A stretch of DNA of 64,000 bases from Phyllobacterium zundukense (GCF_025452195.1 NZ_CP104970.1:186001-250000); one strand, 5' to 3'; counted from the stretch's first letter, positions 15,435 to 24,553 are shown. Made by a program: numbers and translations. Notes: generated from the letters alone by a model not told the origin.

Positions 15435-17159
15435 TCACTCCAGTATTCGAAGCTTCTTGATCTTATTGAACAAAGTTTTTCTCGACATACCCAGATAAGC
15501 TGCCGTTTTTCCTCTATGGAGCTTGTTGCGGCGGAGAGCTTCGATGATCAGGTCTCTTTCCGATAAGCCCTTCGCAGGTCTCACGGGCCTGTCGTCGCCA
15601 AGCAATGGTGCAAGACGCCCTGCGTCGATGGCCGTTTCGACAGGTAGTGCCGCAAGTCGCTCGACGACATGCCGTAGGTCCCGGATGTTTCCGGGCCAAT
15701 GGTGCGCCGCGAGCGCTTGGAAGGCCGAATTCTCGATATGAAGCGCCGCATTCGAGGTGGCGTCGCCCCGAGCCTCTGCCGTGAAATGGGTGATCAGCAG
15801 AGGCAGGTCCTCGAGGCGATCTCGCAGGGGCGGAAGACCGATCTCATAGCCGGAGAAGGCCGCGGCCAGCGTTGGCGTCAGCTCCGAAGCCGTGTTGGCC
15901 GTCGCAATTATCTTGGTTGTCGAGTGTCTTTGTTCGGTGCCGTCGACAGACGAGAACAAGCCGGACTCCATGTAGTCTGCCAGCTTTTCCTGGGCAGAGG
16001 ACGAAAGACCGTCGACGTGTAAAAGGATCACAGACGATTCACTCGCACTCTCGAGAATCGCAATGCGGCGCCTGACGTCGGTCTGCGTGCCAAAGAGCGC
16101 CGCCGAGGTGACTGCGGGTGGTTGGCGACAGGGTAGAACGGTGGGTTTGCGATGCTTGCGAGAGCCCAGGGCGTGCACGAGGCTTGCCAGCCGACGTTTC
16201 CCTGTCCCGCTCTCTCCGACGATCAGAACGGGGTTCGCTCCCACCGCCATTTGCCTGGCCCTCTCGAGGACAACGTTCATCGAGGCGGACTGCGCGACGA
16301 TGCCGTGATGATAGCCGCTGAGGCGAAGCTGGCGCTCCAGGATTTCAACCCTCTCACGTAGAACGTGGACTGTCTTGAATCCCGAGGTGATTTCCAGAAC
16401 GGACATCTCAAGCGGGACGCGGTCCAGCGAAGACCCACCGATGAACCCCTGTGTTCCCGTCTCCTTGCAGACGTCCATCAGTTCGTCCGGTCTTGTAATA
16501 GGACCGCCACCAAGGAGACAGACGACATTCTTGTCGATCGAATGCACGGTGCGCGCGATTGTCTGGCAGCGCGCGGCCAGTTCGGTCAGCCCTATGTTCG
16601 AGCCTTCGGCGAAGTCGGCGGCGTTGAGATTGAAATTCATGCATATCGCCTGGATGCCTGCTTCGACCATCCGACGTGCTTCAGATTGCGTCCGGGTGTA
16701 GGCGATGGTCATGAGCCCGCGATCCGCCGCCTTCGTGAGAAAGGAGATTTCACGGTCGTACCCCAGCCCCACGTCATCCATGATAGCGCGCCTGCGGTCA
16801 TCGAGATGAATGACGGATGGGAAGTTGGTGACGCCGGAGACGCCCCATCTGGCAAGCCGATCCAGAAGAAGCTCCGGATCGGTGGAAGGAGAGAACATGC
16901 AGACGCCAAAAAAAACGGGCAGCTTCGTGCTCTTGAGGATTTCCGTTCGTCCGAAGCTCGCAACGAAAGCGTTGTTGTCTCGTATGGGAAGGATCGAGGC
17001 GGGAGAAGAACCGCCCATCGCCCTGAATCGACCTGCGTTGAGGGCAATAACGAAATCAGCGCCCGCCCTCTCTGCCGCGCGGGCCGTCATGCCGGAGCCT
17101 ATCGCAGCTCCGAGCATGAACGACCGTGGATTTGACAGAAAGCGCCGTATGCCCGTCAT
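15435..17159 (-). CDS. TIM barrel-AAA+-Fis fusion regulator
   Basis: A 574-residue protein with three parts. Residues 1-270 are a PF09370 PEP-hydrolase-type barrel (AAIGSGMTARAAERAGADFV, WGVSGVTNFPSVIHLDD, CLLGGGPITRPDELMDVCKE, GGSSLDRVPLE). Residues about 290-500 are a sigma-54-activator-type AAA+ domain with Walker A VGESGTGKRRLASLVHAL and HHWPGNIRDLRHVVERLAAL. The last 45 residues are a Fis-type helix-turn-helix (IIEALRRNKLHRGKTAAYLG, then MSRKTLFNKIKKL). The GAFTGA loop is missing (ALFGTQTDVRRR where ELFG...GAFTGA is expected), and the Walker B region reads VILLHVDGLS instead of LFLDEI. It is therefore probably a DNA-binding regulator whose barrel senses a metabolite of the neighbouring pathway, without normal sigma-54 remodelling. 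Confidence 0.85.
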   Translation of the reverse strand: MTGIRRFLSNPRSFMLGAAIGSGMTARAAERAGADFVIALNAGRFRAMGGSSPASILPIRDNNAFVASFGRTEILKSTKLPVFFGVCMFSPSTDPELLLDRLARWGVSGVTNFPSVIHLDDRRRAIMDDVGLGYDREISFLTKAADRGLMTIAYTRTQSEARRMVEAGIQAICMNFNLNAADFAEGSNIGLTELAARCQTIARTVHSIDKNVVCLLGGGPITRPDELMDVCKETGTQGFIGGSSLDRVPLEMSVLEITSGFKTVHVLRERVEILERQLRLSGYHHGIVAQSASMNVVLERARQMAVGANPVLIVGESGTGKRRLASLVHALGSRKHRKPTVLPCRQPPAVTSAALFGTQTDVRRRIAILESASESSVILLHVDGLSSSAQEKLADYMESGLFSSVDGTEQRHSTTKIIATANTASELTPTLAAAFSGYEIGLPPLRDRLEDLPLLITHFTAEARGDATSNAALHIENSAFQALAAHHWPGNIRDLRHVVERLAALPVETAIDAGRLAPLLGDDRPVRPAKGLSERDLIIEALRRNKLHRGKTAAYLGMSRKTLFNKIKKLRILE

Positions 17160-17286
17160 TTTAGCGCGCCCAGCACCGCAATGCCGGCCGGATGTCCATG
17201 TGCTGGTTGCTCCGATCGGCTCGCATTCTTGGTCACAATAGCCCGCTCTCCACCCCGTCGCAGTCCCGAAGAGTGGAACATTGACG

Positions 17287-17303
17287 GAGTGAATTCAACT
17301 CCA
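17287..17303. promoter_or_regulatory. Palindromic element upstream of the fused regulator
   Basis: GGAGTGAATTCAACTCC is a near-perfect palindrome at the end of the ABC ATPase gene, about 130 bases upstream of the regulator. A related GAATTC-centred element occurs at the other end of the regulator gene, in the convergent gap (15424-15443, GGTGAATTCGATTCACTCC). The pair could be operators or weak hairpins; only the repetition is seen. Confidence 0.3.
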
Positions 17304-18410
17304 ATTGGTGGGTGCCTGTAGTCTAGCGAGTGCACTTCCATCCTTGGTGAAGACATGACAGTCGCTCGTGGAAACGGCCAGAGAGATCTGTTGCCCCTGC
17401 TCGAAACGCGTGTCACCGACGGGAGCAAGCGCCGTGATGGGCTCTCCAGACGAAGTCCCGTAAAGGTACGTCGTCGCGCCCAAATGCTCGATATAGTCCA
17501 GATCTACGTCTATGATCAGCTCTTCGGGCCGACCGGTCGGCGTGATGAAGTCGTCAGGTCGGACGCCAAGCGTTACCTCGTCGCCGGTCCGAACGGTCTC
17601 CCCGCGTACCGGCACGAACGTCGGAGCCCGGTCGCCCACCTTGAGACGGATGCTGTCGCGCGCAACGTCGGTAAGCTTCCCGTTCAAGAAGTTCATCCGC
17701 GGCGAGCCGATGAACCCTGCCACGAACTGCGACGCTGGATTATGATATAGATCGTGTGGCGTTCCGACCTGCTCGACGTTCCCGTTCTTCAGGACGACGA
17801 TCTTGTCGGCCATAGTCATCGCCTCGACCTGGTCGTGGGTGACATAGATCATCGTGTTACCGAGTTGCCTGTGGAGCTTGGCGATCTGAACCCGCATCTG
17901 AACTCTCAACTCGGTGTCCAGATTCGACAGCGGCTCGTCGAACAGGAATACCTGCGGCTCGCGGACGATCGCCCGTCCGATCGCTACTCTTTGGCGTTGG
18001 CCTCCCGAGAGCTGCTTTGGCTTTCTATCCAGCAGATGATTGATCTGCAGAAGGGTCGCGGCGTCCTCGACCTTTTGCGCGATCTGAGCCCTGCCAAGTT
18101 TCGCCATGCGCAGCGGGAACGCAAGGTTCTCTCGAACCGTCATATGCGGGTACAACGCATAGCTCTGGAATACCATGCCCAGATTGCGATCTGCCGCGTC
18201 GAGCTGGTTCACCACCTTGTTGTCGATCAGCAGTTTCCCTCCCGTGATCTTCTCCAGGCCGCCGATCATTCGGAGCAAGGTGGATTTGCCGGACCCGGAA
18301 GGTCCGACAAACACCACGAATTCCCCATGTTTGATGTCCAGGTTGACATCCTTCAAGATTTCCAAAGCACCATAGACTTTCCGGATGCTCTCCAAGCGAA
18401 CTTCAGCCAT
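17295..18410 (-). CDS. Carbohydrate ABC transporter ATPase (MalK/UgpC type)
   Basis: A 371-residue ATPase that powers the sugar-type importer encoded upstream. It shows Walker A GPSGSGKST, Q-loop MVFQSYALYPHMTV, signature LSGGQRQRVAIGRA, Walker B VFLFDEPLSNLD and switch His (VTHDQVEAMTMADKI). A C-terminal TOBE-type regulatory domain (TLGVRPDDF onward) completes the MalK architecture. GGGAGGAAACG precedes the ATG. It is the last transport gene of the minus-strand operon. A long gap relative to the other junctions (28 bases to the HAD gene) suggests the same transcript. Confidence 0.95.
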   Translation of the reverse strand: MAEVRLESIRKVYGALEILKDVNLDIKHGEFVVFVGPSGSGKSTLLRMIGGLEKITGGKLLIDNKVVNQLDAADRNLGMVFQSYALYPHMTVRENLAFPLRMAKLGRAQIAQKVEDAATLLQINHLLDRKPKQLSGGQRQRVAIGRAIVREPQVFLFDEPLSNLDTELRVQMRVQIAKLHRQLGNTMIYVTHDQVEAMTMADKIVVLKNGNVEQVGTPHDLYHNPASQFVAGFIGSPRMNFLNGKLTDVARDSIRLKVGDRAPTFVPVRGETVRTGDEVTLGVRPDDFITPTGRPEELIIDVDLDYIEHLGATTYLYGTSSGEPITALAPVGDTRFEQGQQISLAVSTSDCHVFTKDGSALARLQAPTNWS

Positions 18411-18438
18411 CGTTTCCTCCCGATAATTCCTGTTTTAT

Positions 18439-19239
18439 TTACACGGTATGCGCCGACAGTAGCTCGCGCAGGCTTGATACCGTGACATCCGGCTTGTGCA
18501 GGGTCGGGTCCTGGACAGGCGGGACACCGGTGGTCACAAGGATGGAGCGGAGCCCGGCCCGTTTCCCGGCTTGTATGTCGGTAGGGATCTGGTCGCCGAT
18601 CATGATCGTCGACCCGCGATCGGTCCCGAGCCTTGCCAGCGCGGTCACGATCATGTGCACCTCAGGTTTTCCTACGATGACGGGCGTTACCCTTGTCGCC
18701 GCGGCGATGGCTGTGAGGATCGCACCATTTCCCGGCTCGAAGCCAGTTGCGGTTGGGAGCAGCAGATCCGGGTTGGTTCCGATCAACAGCGCCCCCTTTA
18801 GTACCGCATCCACGGCCACCGTCATCTTCTGATGAGTAATCTCGCGATCAAGGCCGACCACCACAACCTTCGGCGAGTGCTCCGTGAGTTCGAGATCCGC
18901 ATCCTTGATGGCGTCCTTGAGAGACGAAGCGCCGATGACATAGACGGGCGTATGAGCGGGGTAATCATTGCGGATCAGAATAGCCGCTGTTGCAGCGGAA
19001 GTGACAACGTTGTCCGTTGTGATCAACAAGCCGAAGCCCTTCAGCTTCTGGACAATGTCATCCGCCGAATGAGTGGAGTTATTGGTGACGAAGCAGAACG
19101 GCACGCCTTCTCTCTGCCAGACCTTGAAGGTTTCGATGGCGTCGGGGATCGGAGCCTTGCCGCGATAGACGACGCCGTCGAGATCCGACACGACACCTTT
19201 GATGTCGGAAATGGCACCAGGCACTGGAGTATCAGCCAT
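18439..19239 (-). CDS. HAD-IIA family hydrolase (NagD-like)
   Basis: A 266-residue phosphatase of the haloacid dehalogenase subclass IIA. Motif I is VVSDLDGVVYRG (nucleophile and acid/base Asp), motif II FVTNNSTHS, motif III with GKPE (VIVGKPEVHM), and motif IV MIGDQIPTDIQAGKRAG. Length matches NagD/AraL proteins, which dephosphorylate sugar phosphates and related compounds. The start overlaps the SDR stop by eight bases, so the two are coupled. In this operon it may relieve accumulation of a phosphorylated intermediate; the substrate is not readable. Confidence 0.92.
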   Translation of the reverse strand: MADTPVPGAISDIKGVVSDLDGVVYRGKAPIPDAIETFKVWQREGVPFCFVTNNSTHSADDIVQKLKGFGLLITTDNVVTSAATAAILIRNDYPAHTPVYVIGASSLKDAIKDADLELTEHSPKVVVVGLDREITHQKMTVAVDAVLKGALLIGTNPDLLLPTATGFEPGNGAILTAIAAATRVTPVIVGKPEVHMIVTALARLGTDRGSTIMIGDQIPTDIQAGKRAGLRSILVTTGVPPVQDPTLHKPDVTVSSLRELLSAHTV

Positions 19240-20002
19240 TCATCAACATCCCGCCGTTCACGTGGATTACCTGCCCTGTGATGTAATCGGCAGCGGGCGT
19301 TGCAAGAAACACAGCCAGCCCTGCAATATCTTCCGGGGTTCCGACGCGACCCATCGGAATGCGGCCAGCGTGACGTGCTTCGGTCTCTTCACGTGGCCGG
19401 CCGTGCATCGGAGTGTCGATGATGCCCGGAGCGATCGCATTGACGTTGATCTTCCGAGGCGCGCATTCGTAGGCGAGCAGTTTGGTAATGTCATGCACCA
19501 CGGCCTTCGAGAGGCAGTAATCCGCCCCGCCCGCCTGATAGTTGAACACCGCGCCTTGCGAGGAAAGAGAAGATCCGATGTTTATGATACGGCCGCCGGA
19601 CTGTTGAGGAAACTTGGATACGGCCACTTTGGAGCAGGACAGGACCGCACTTGTATTGATCTCCATTGTGCGGTCGATCTTACCTTTGTCCCCTTGAAGG
19701 AGGCTCTCTCCTGACTTGATACCAGCGTTGTTCACGAGCACGTCTATTGAGCCAAATTTGTCGATCGCGGCGTCAAGTGCGGCCGAAATCGCTTCTTCGC
19801 TCGTTACATCGACCTGCAAAGTCAGGAGCCGGTCGCTCGACGTGCCGCTCAAAGATGCGTTGAGATGGTCGATGTTGGCATCGGTTGCGACCACGTTGGC
19901 GCCGCTTGCCAGAAAGGCTTGAACGATCGCGCCGCCGATACCGCCGCCCGCGCCTGTCACAAGCACGGTCTTGCCATCGATGGAAAAGCCCAGAACTGTC
20001 AT
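19232..20002 (-). CDS. SDR family oxidoreductase
   Basis: A 256-residue classical short-chain dehydrogenase. It has the cofactor motif VTGAGGGIGGAI, NNAG (VLVNNAGIKSG), catalytic Ser in INIGSSLSS, the YCLSK catalytic Tyr/Lys motif, and the APGIIDTPM loop. The Asp (VVATDANID) after the second strand suggests NAD preference. AAAGGAAATCTA precedes the ATG, and the gene touches the kinase stop. Within a sugar/polyol transporter operon a polyol or sugar dehydrogenase role is likely, but the substrate is inferred. Confidence 0.93.
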   Translation of the reverse strand: MTVLGFSIDGKTVLVTGAGGGIGGAIVQAFLASGANVVATDANIDHLNASLSGTSSDRLLTLQVDVTSEEAISAALDAAIDKFGSIDVLVNNAGIKSGESLLQGDKGKIDRTMEINTSAVLSCSKVAVSKFPQQSGGRIINIGSSLSSQGAVFNYQAGGADYCLSKAVVHDITKLLAYECAPRKINVNAIAPGIIDTPMHGRPREETEARHAGRIPMGRVGTPEDIAGLAVFLATPAADYITGQVIHVNGGMLMNG

Positions 20003-20939
20003 TAGATTTCCTTTAGCATGTTATGATTCAAGAATTCTGCCACTGTCTCCGCGGTCGGCATGGATGACTGAGCGCCACGACGGCTGACGCACAGGGCTGC
20101 GATCGCCATCGCTTGTCTGACCGCTTCGCGAACCGGCAGTCCCTTGGCCAGCGCCGAAGCAAAGCCGCCGTTAAATGCGTCGCCGGCAGCCGTCGTATCA
20201 ATGGCGACAACCGGAAAGGCCGGCACGACGAAGGATTCCTTGCCGTCTGCGTAGAGCGCTCCTCGTGAGCCGAGCGTGATCAGCGCGGCGCGAGGCCCCA
20301 TCCCCAGGAGCGCATCCGCAGCCGCGCGGGCGGCGCCAAGTCGGTAAGTTCTATCCCGGTAAGCTCGAAAGCTTCCGTCTCGTTCGGAGTTATGAAATCA
20401 ACCTGCTTCCAGGCGAAGGAAGAGAGGCCTGGACGAACCGGGGCCGGATTGAAGACGAGCTGGAAGCCCTTCTTGTCGCGAAGTGCGAATAGCTCTTCCA
20501 GAGCGCTGACCGGCAATCCCATTTCGGCAATGACGATCGAATTTTCTTCGATAAGCTCACCGGCATCGCGGATCATCGGTCCAGTGATCTCGGCATTGGC
20601 TCCGGGCGCGATCACTATCATGTTCCCTCCGTCGTCATCGACGATGACGGCGGCCGATCCGGACATTTCACCGGGTGCAACGAGTACCGCTTCGGTATTC
20701 ACACCTGCGGAAGCAAGCGCATCCAGCAGCATGTGACCGGCGGCGTCGTCCCCCAACCTGGTGAAGAATTTGGGCCTCATTCCCAGTCGGGCGGCGGCAA
20801 CCGCCTGGTTTGCCCCCTTCCCGCCGGCATGCCGAGCCGGCGTTCCAGCAACCGTTTCTCCGGGCGTCGGCAGCCTCTCGACATTGAAACAAAAATCCAG
20901 GTTCGTCGTGCCAAAGAAAAAGAGCGGACGATGACTCAT
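20002..20939 (-). pseudogene. PfkB/ribokinase-family sugar kinase with one-base frameshift
   Basis: The N-terminal two thirds (MSHRPLFFFGTTNLDF, AGGKGANQAVAAARLGMRP, PGANAEITGPM) and the last third in another frame (LITLGSRGALYADG, IDTTAAGDAFNGGFASALAKG) form one PfkB sugar kinase. The GAGD-type anion hole and catalytic Asp (TTAAGDAFNGGF) are present. The frames join near 20335-20345, where GAC TTG GC GCC GCC would read correctly with one more G (TTGGGC). Restored, it encodes about 312 residues. The start ATG overlaps the permease stop. Either the kinase is lost from an otherwise intact operon or this is a homopolymer sequencing error. Confidence 0.82.
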
Positions 20940-21796
20940 TTGACAGCTCCGAAAGTCAGGCCACGCTCGAGATGCCGCTGGCCGAATACGATCAGAATGA
21001 CCGGCACGATCATCGTCACGACCAAGCCGGCCGCCATGACGGGGTAGAACTGAACGCCGGGATTGAGCAGCTTGAGGAGAGCGACCGTTACCGGTGCTCG
21101 TGTTGAGCTCAACATGAGGCCGAGCGCAAAATTGTGCCATGCAAGCAGGAAGACAAGAAGCGATGCTCCGATGAGACCGGGTTTCAAGAGCGGCAGAACG
21201 ATGTGGAAGAAGATGCGCACGGGTTTCGCCCCATCGATCGCGGCGGCTTCCTCGATGTCGCGCGGGATGTCTTCGATGTAGGAACGGCTAAGCCAGACGA
21301 TCATCGGAAGCGTGATGACCTGATATACCCAGATCATGCCGGTGTAAGTGTCGTAGAGGCCAATTGACTGGAAGATGCCGAACAGCGGAATGACAACCAG
21401 CAATGCTGGTGCGAAGCGGAAGCCCAGAATGAAGAACGCGATGTCTTCTTTTTTGGGAATGTCGCGGCGCGCCAACACATACCCTGCAGGAACGCCGACG
21501 ACTAGGGAGACAAGCACGGACCCCAAGGCAATGATGACGCTGTTGATCACAGGACTAATAAAGTCGACCTTGATCGTGCCGTAGTTTGTGCTGCCAGCCT
21601 GCGCCACGTCGAAGAGAACGCGAAAGTTCTCGAGCGTAGGCGTAAAGTAGAAGGTCGGCGGCCACGCCATGACGTCGGCCTGTTGCTTCAATGACATCAT
21701 CACGATCCATGCGAGCGGGAAAACAAGGACCAGCGCACAGAGAAGGACGAGAATGTTCAGTAAGAACGAAAGGAGGGGTGAACGGGTAAATTGCAT
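20936..21796 (-). CDS. Carbohydrate ABC transporter permease (MalG type)
   Basis: A 286-residue inner-membrane subunit with six predicted membrane segments and the cytoplasmic EAA loop (EEAAAIDGAKPVRIFFHIVL) that docks the ATPase. Length and motif fit the MalG/UgpE class of CUT1 importers. AGGAGATCG lies just before the ATG, and the stop overlaps the kinase start. It pairs with the permease at 21808-22764. Confidence 0.95.
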   Translation of the reverse strand: MQFTRSPLLSFLLNILVLLCALVLVFPLAWIVMMSLKQQADVMAWPPTFYFTPTLENFRVLFDVAQAGSTNYGTIKVDFISPVINSVIIALGSVLVSLVVGVPAGYVLARRDIPKKEDIAFFILGFRFAPALLVVIPLFGIFQSIGLYDTYTGMIWVYQVITLPMIVWLSRSYIEDIPRDIEEAAAIDGAKPVRIFFHIVLPLLKPGLIGASLLVFLLAWHNFALGLMLSSTRAPVTVALLKLLNPGVQFYPVMAAGLVVTMIVPVILIVFGQRHLERGLTFGAVK

Positions 21797-21807
21797 TGAA
21801 CGATCTC

Positions 21808-22764
21808 CTAGCCCACACGCTTACGGGCAGCTTGCCAGAGCTTCACAGTCAGCATCGACGTTCCGAGGACTATCAGCCAGTTGACGACCATCATCGCGGC
21901 GCCGCGGCCGAACGTCAGATTCTGGAAAGCGGTAACATAGGCCTGGACGGACAGAGCGGATGTGCTGTTGCCTGGGCCGCCTTGGGTGGTGCCGAAGATG
22001 ATGTCGAACTGGTTCAAGGATTCGATGAGCCTGAAAAGGACGGCTATCAACAGGTACGGGACGACGAGCGGAAGCTCGATCCTGGTAAAAGTTGCCCACC
22101 CCTTTGCACCGTTGATGCGGGCAGCCTCCCTGATATCGTCTGTTATGCCCTGGAGGCCGGCAAAGAGGATGAGTGTGAAGAAAGGCGTATAGGTCCACAC
22201 GTCAATCAGGATGACGGAAAGCAGCGCGGAATTTGGATTGGCAATCCAGCCCATAGGTGGGATTCCCACAAGCGAGAGCAGATAGTTCAAGATGCCGCTC
22301 TGCGGGTCCATCATGGTCGTCCACATCAGAGCTACGCTCATCGGCGGCAGGACGAGGGGCAGAAGTATCACCGGCTTCAGGATTCGGGCGAGAAGGACTT
22401 CCGTTGCAAAGAGCTTTGCGATCGCGAAGCCCAGGACCGCTTCGATGGCAACAGCACTGAATGCGTACGTCACGGTGACGCGGACGTTGTTCCAGAAGTC
22501 GGGGTTTTTTAGCAGATATGCGTAGTTTGCGAACCAGACGAACTTGACAGTTGCTCGACCGAGCTTGAGATCGGTGAGCGACTGATAGACGCCGTAGAAG
22601 AAGAGGAACAGGAAGCCAAGAAGTATAAGGACCGCCGGCGCTATCGCCAGTGCGCTGCCCCAATCGAACTTTCTTGCCTCCTCGTCAGTGATCGAAGATC
22701 TGTGAATTGCTGTTACGGCCGGCGCCGCATTGGCTGACATCGCCCTTGAAACACGCAGGCTCAT
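21808..22764 (-). CDS. Carbohydrate ABC transporter permease (MalF type)
   Basis: A 318-residue permease with a cytoplasmic N-terminal tail, six membrane segments and an EAA loop (DDIREAARINGAKGWATFTR). It belongs to the MalF/UgpA class. GGAGAAAACCT precedes the ATG at 22764. It sits between the binding-protein gene and the second permease, the usual CUT1 order. The substrate is probably a sugar or polyol judged from the operon enzymes. Confidence 0.95.
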   Translation of the reverse strand: MSLRVSRAMSANAAPAVTAIHRSSITDEEARKFDWGSALAIAPAVLILLGFLFLFFYGVYQSLTDLKLGRATVKFVWFANYAYLLKNPDFWNNVRVTVTYAFSAVAIEAVLGFAIAKLFATEVLLARILKPVILLPLVLPPMSVALMWTTMMDPQSGILNYLLSLVGIPPMGWIANPNSALLSVILIDVWTYTPFFTLILFAGLQGITDDIREAARINGAKGWATFTRIELPLVVPYLLIAVLFRLIESLNQFDIIFGTTQGGPGNSTSALSVQAYVTAFQNLTFGRGAAMMVVNWLIVLGTSMLTVKLWQAARKRVG

Positions 22765-22826
22765 AGGTTTTCTCCATATCCATGCAATCGAGAGAGGGCG
22801 GCGCAGGGGCCGCCCACCGCGCGCGA

Positions 22827-24206
22827 CTAGAGACCCGAACGGATTTCTTCGGCGAGATCGTGGAGAGTCGATTCGACGTCTGCTCCGCTCACCATCTTCT
22901 GCATGGCGACAGCCCAGGCGTTCATCGCTTCGCTAAATCCAACTCTTGGCGTGAAAGCGAGCTTGGCTCGATCCTGCGTCGACTTGAAGCTTTCGACGAA
23001 GTTGTTGAATTCCGGCTTGGAGGCGTATTCCACCCAGCTCTTGTCGGCCCATGTGGATTGCCGTGGAGAATTGACCAGCTTTCCTGCAACGGCGCCGGCT
23101 AGGTCGACCTTCTTCGACGTCGCCCATTGGATGAACATCCAAGCGGCACCCTTTTGGTTCGATGCCGAATTCATTGCGAGTGACCAGATCCAGATATTGG
23201 ATTCGAAGATCTTCGCGTCGGGTGCGCGAGGGGGCGGTGCGAAGGCAATCTTACCGGATGCCGGCTGACCCGCGACGTCGTTCCAGAAGCCGAACATGTT
23301 CGAGTCGATCGCCATGGCGGTGCGTCCGGACGAAATGCCGTCGACAACCTGGTACCAGTTGTCGTTCGCGAACGACGGCGCCGCACACTTCTTGATCATT
23401 TCCACATAGTCTTTGTGGAATTGAATGGACTCCGGCGAGTCCAGCCCCGAGTCTAGCTTCCCGTCCTTTACCACGAAGTCTTGGACGCCATACGACTTGG
23501 CGATCGATACCGCCGCGGTGTGGATGCTGCTCCAGAAGCGGACGCCTCGCACGCCAAGCGGTGTTATCTTGGGATCTGCAGCCTTGAGCGCGTCGCATGC
23601 CTTGCCCATTTCCTGAGGCGTCGTTGGCACGGGAACCTTATACTTGTCGAGAATGTCCTTCCGATAGAAGAGCTGAATGTTCTCGAAGGCGTGGGGGATG
23701 GCCCAGACCTTCCCATTGTCGTCGGGTTCGATCTGGCCGTCGGTCAGGTTCCAAGTCAGTGCGCTTGTAAGCGCCGGGAAAAAATCTTTGTAGTCATAGT
23801 CGGAAGACGTGAGCTTTGGGTCTTCGAGATACTTGTTCAACGGTTCCAGCGTTTCGCCGAGATCCCATGCCGGCTGGATACCGGTTCCTATGACGTCCCA
23901 GGCCGGCGACTTCGTCGTGAGCTGGATAGTGAGCTTGCTCCAGTATGAATCATCCGGGTAAAGCTCCGGCTTGACCTTGATCCCTGTGAGCTTTTCGAAC
24001 TCGGGTAGTTGTGCCGCGACCGCATCCGCATACGGATGGATATCGTAGGCCCAGGTAATCGTCGTACCTTCATACTGACGCCAATTTATATCATCGGCAT
24101 GCGCACTCGACCCAAGCACAAGCGAGGTCGAGAGGACCGCACCGGCTAGCAGCAACTGGACGCGAATTTTGGATCGGCAACGCAACGCCGCCAATGGCTT
24201 AAACAT
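22827..24206 (-). CDS. ABC transporter solute-binding protein
   Basis: A 459-residue periplasmic binding protein of the extracellular solute-binding family 1. The N terminus is a Sec signal peptide (basic MFKPLAALRCRSK, hydrophobic LLLAGAVLSTSLVLG, cleavage near SAHA-DD). The mature part has typical segments such as FEKLTGIKVKPELYPDD, AWDVIGTG and KGAAWMFIQWATSKK. GGGAGGATTCT precedes ATG 24206; an upstream in-frame start at 24404 would ruin the signal peptide. It is the first gene of the transport operon and determines its specificity, which I cannot assign. Confidence 0.93.
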   Translation of the reverse strand: MFKPLAALRCRSKIRVQLLLAGAVLSTSLVLGSSAHADDINWRQYEGTTITWAYDIHPYADAVAAQLPEFEKLTGIKVKPELYPDDSYWSKLTIQLTTKSPAWDVIGTGIQPAWDLGETLEPLNKYLEDPKLTSSDYDYKDFFPALTSALTWNLTDGQIEPDDNGKVWAIPHAFENIQLFYRKDILDKYKVPVPTTPQEMGKACDALKAADPKITPLGVRGVRFWSSIHTAAVSIAKSYGVQDFVVKDGKLDSGLDSPESIQFHKDYVEMIKKCAAPSFANDNWYQVVDGISSGRTAMAIDSNMFGFWNDVAGQPASGKIAFAPPPRAPDAKIFESNIWIWSLAMNSASNQKGAAWMFIQWATSKKVDLAGAVAGKLVNSPRQSTWADKSWVEYASKPEFNNFVESFKSTQDRAKLAFTPRVGFSEAMNAWAVAMQKMVSGADVESTLHDLAEEIRSGL

Positions 24207-24553
24207 AGAATCCTCCCAAGTTTGCACTGTTCGGCGTATCCTCAACGGCGAACATGGACCGGACGGTATCACGCTCGAAAACAGGCGTGCGGTGCTTCCG
24301 CGCGGTATTGGGTAATTTTGGGTAGCATTCTGATTTGAAGTGTTGCTCCTGAGGAGGCGACAGTGACCAAACGTGATGTCTGCGCTGCTTACTAAACTTA
24401 GCATTCAGCAATTGAGATGCTCGCAGATGCTTCATGTCTTTTTACAAAACTGCTTCGCTCCATCCCTTTAGCACGTTCGACTGACCTATCGGCAGGGCAT
24501 AGGTAGGCGGATAGCTTCGATAGCCGCTTCGCCAGCTTGTCATCGACAGGCAG
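24207..24553. other. Upstream region of the ABC operon
   Basis: No gene is supported here. Two TTGGGTA copies at 24308-24314 and 24318-24324, exactly ten bases apart, could be a direct-repeat regulator site on one face of the helix. I could not find a convincing -35/-10 pair or a -24/-12 sigma-54 promoter. The upstream end is closed by the terminator at 24554-24582. Confidence 0.35.

Noticed and set aside
24207..24553. Sigma-54 promoter for the ABC operon
   Set aside because: No TGGCAC-N5-TTGC match was seen, and the nearby AAA+ regulator lacks the sigma-54 contact loop.
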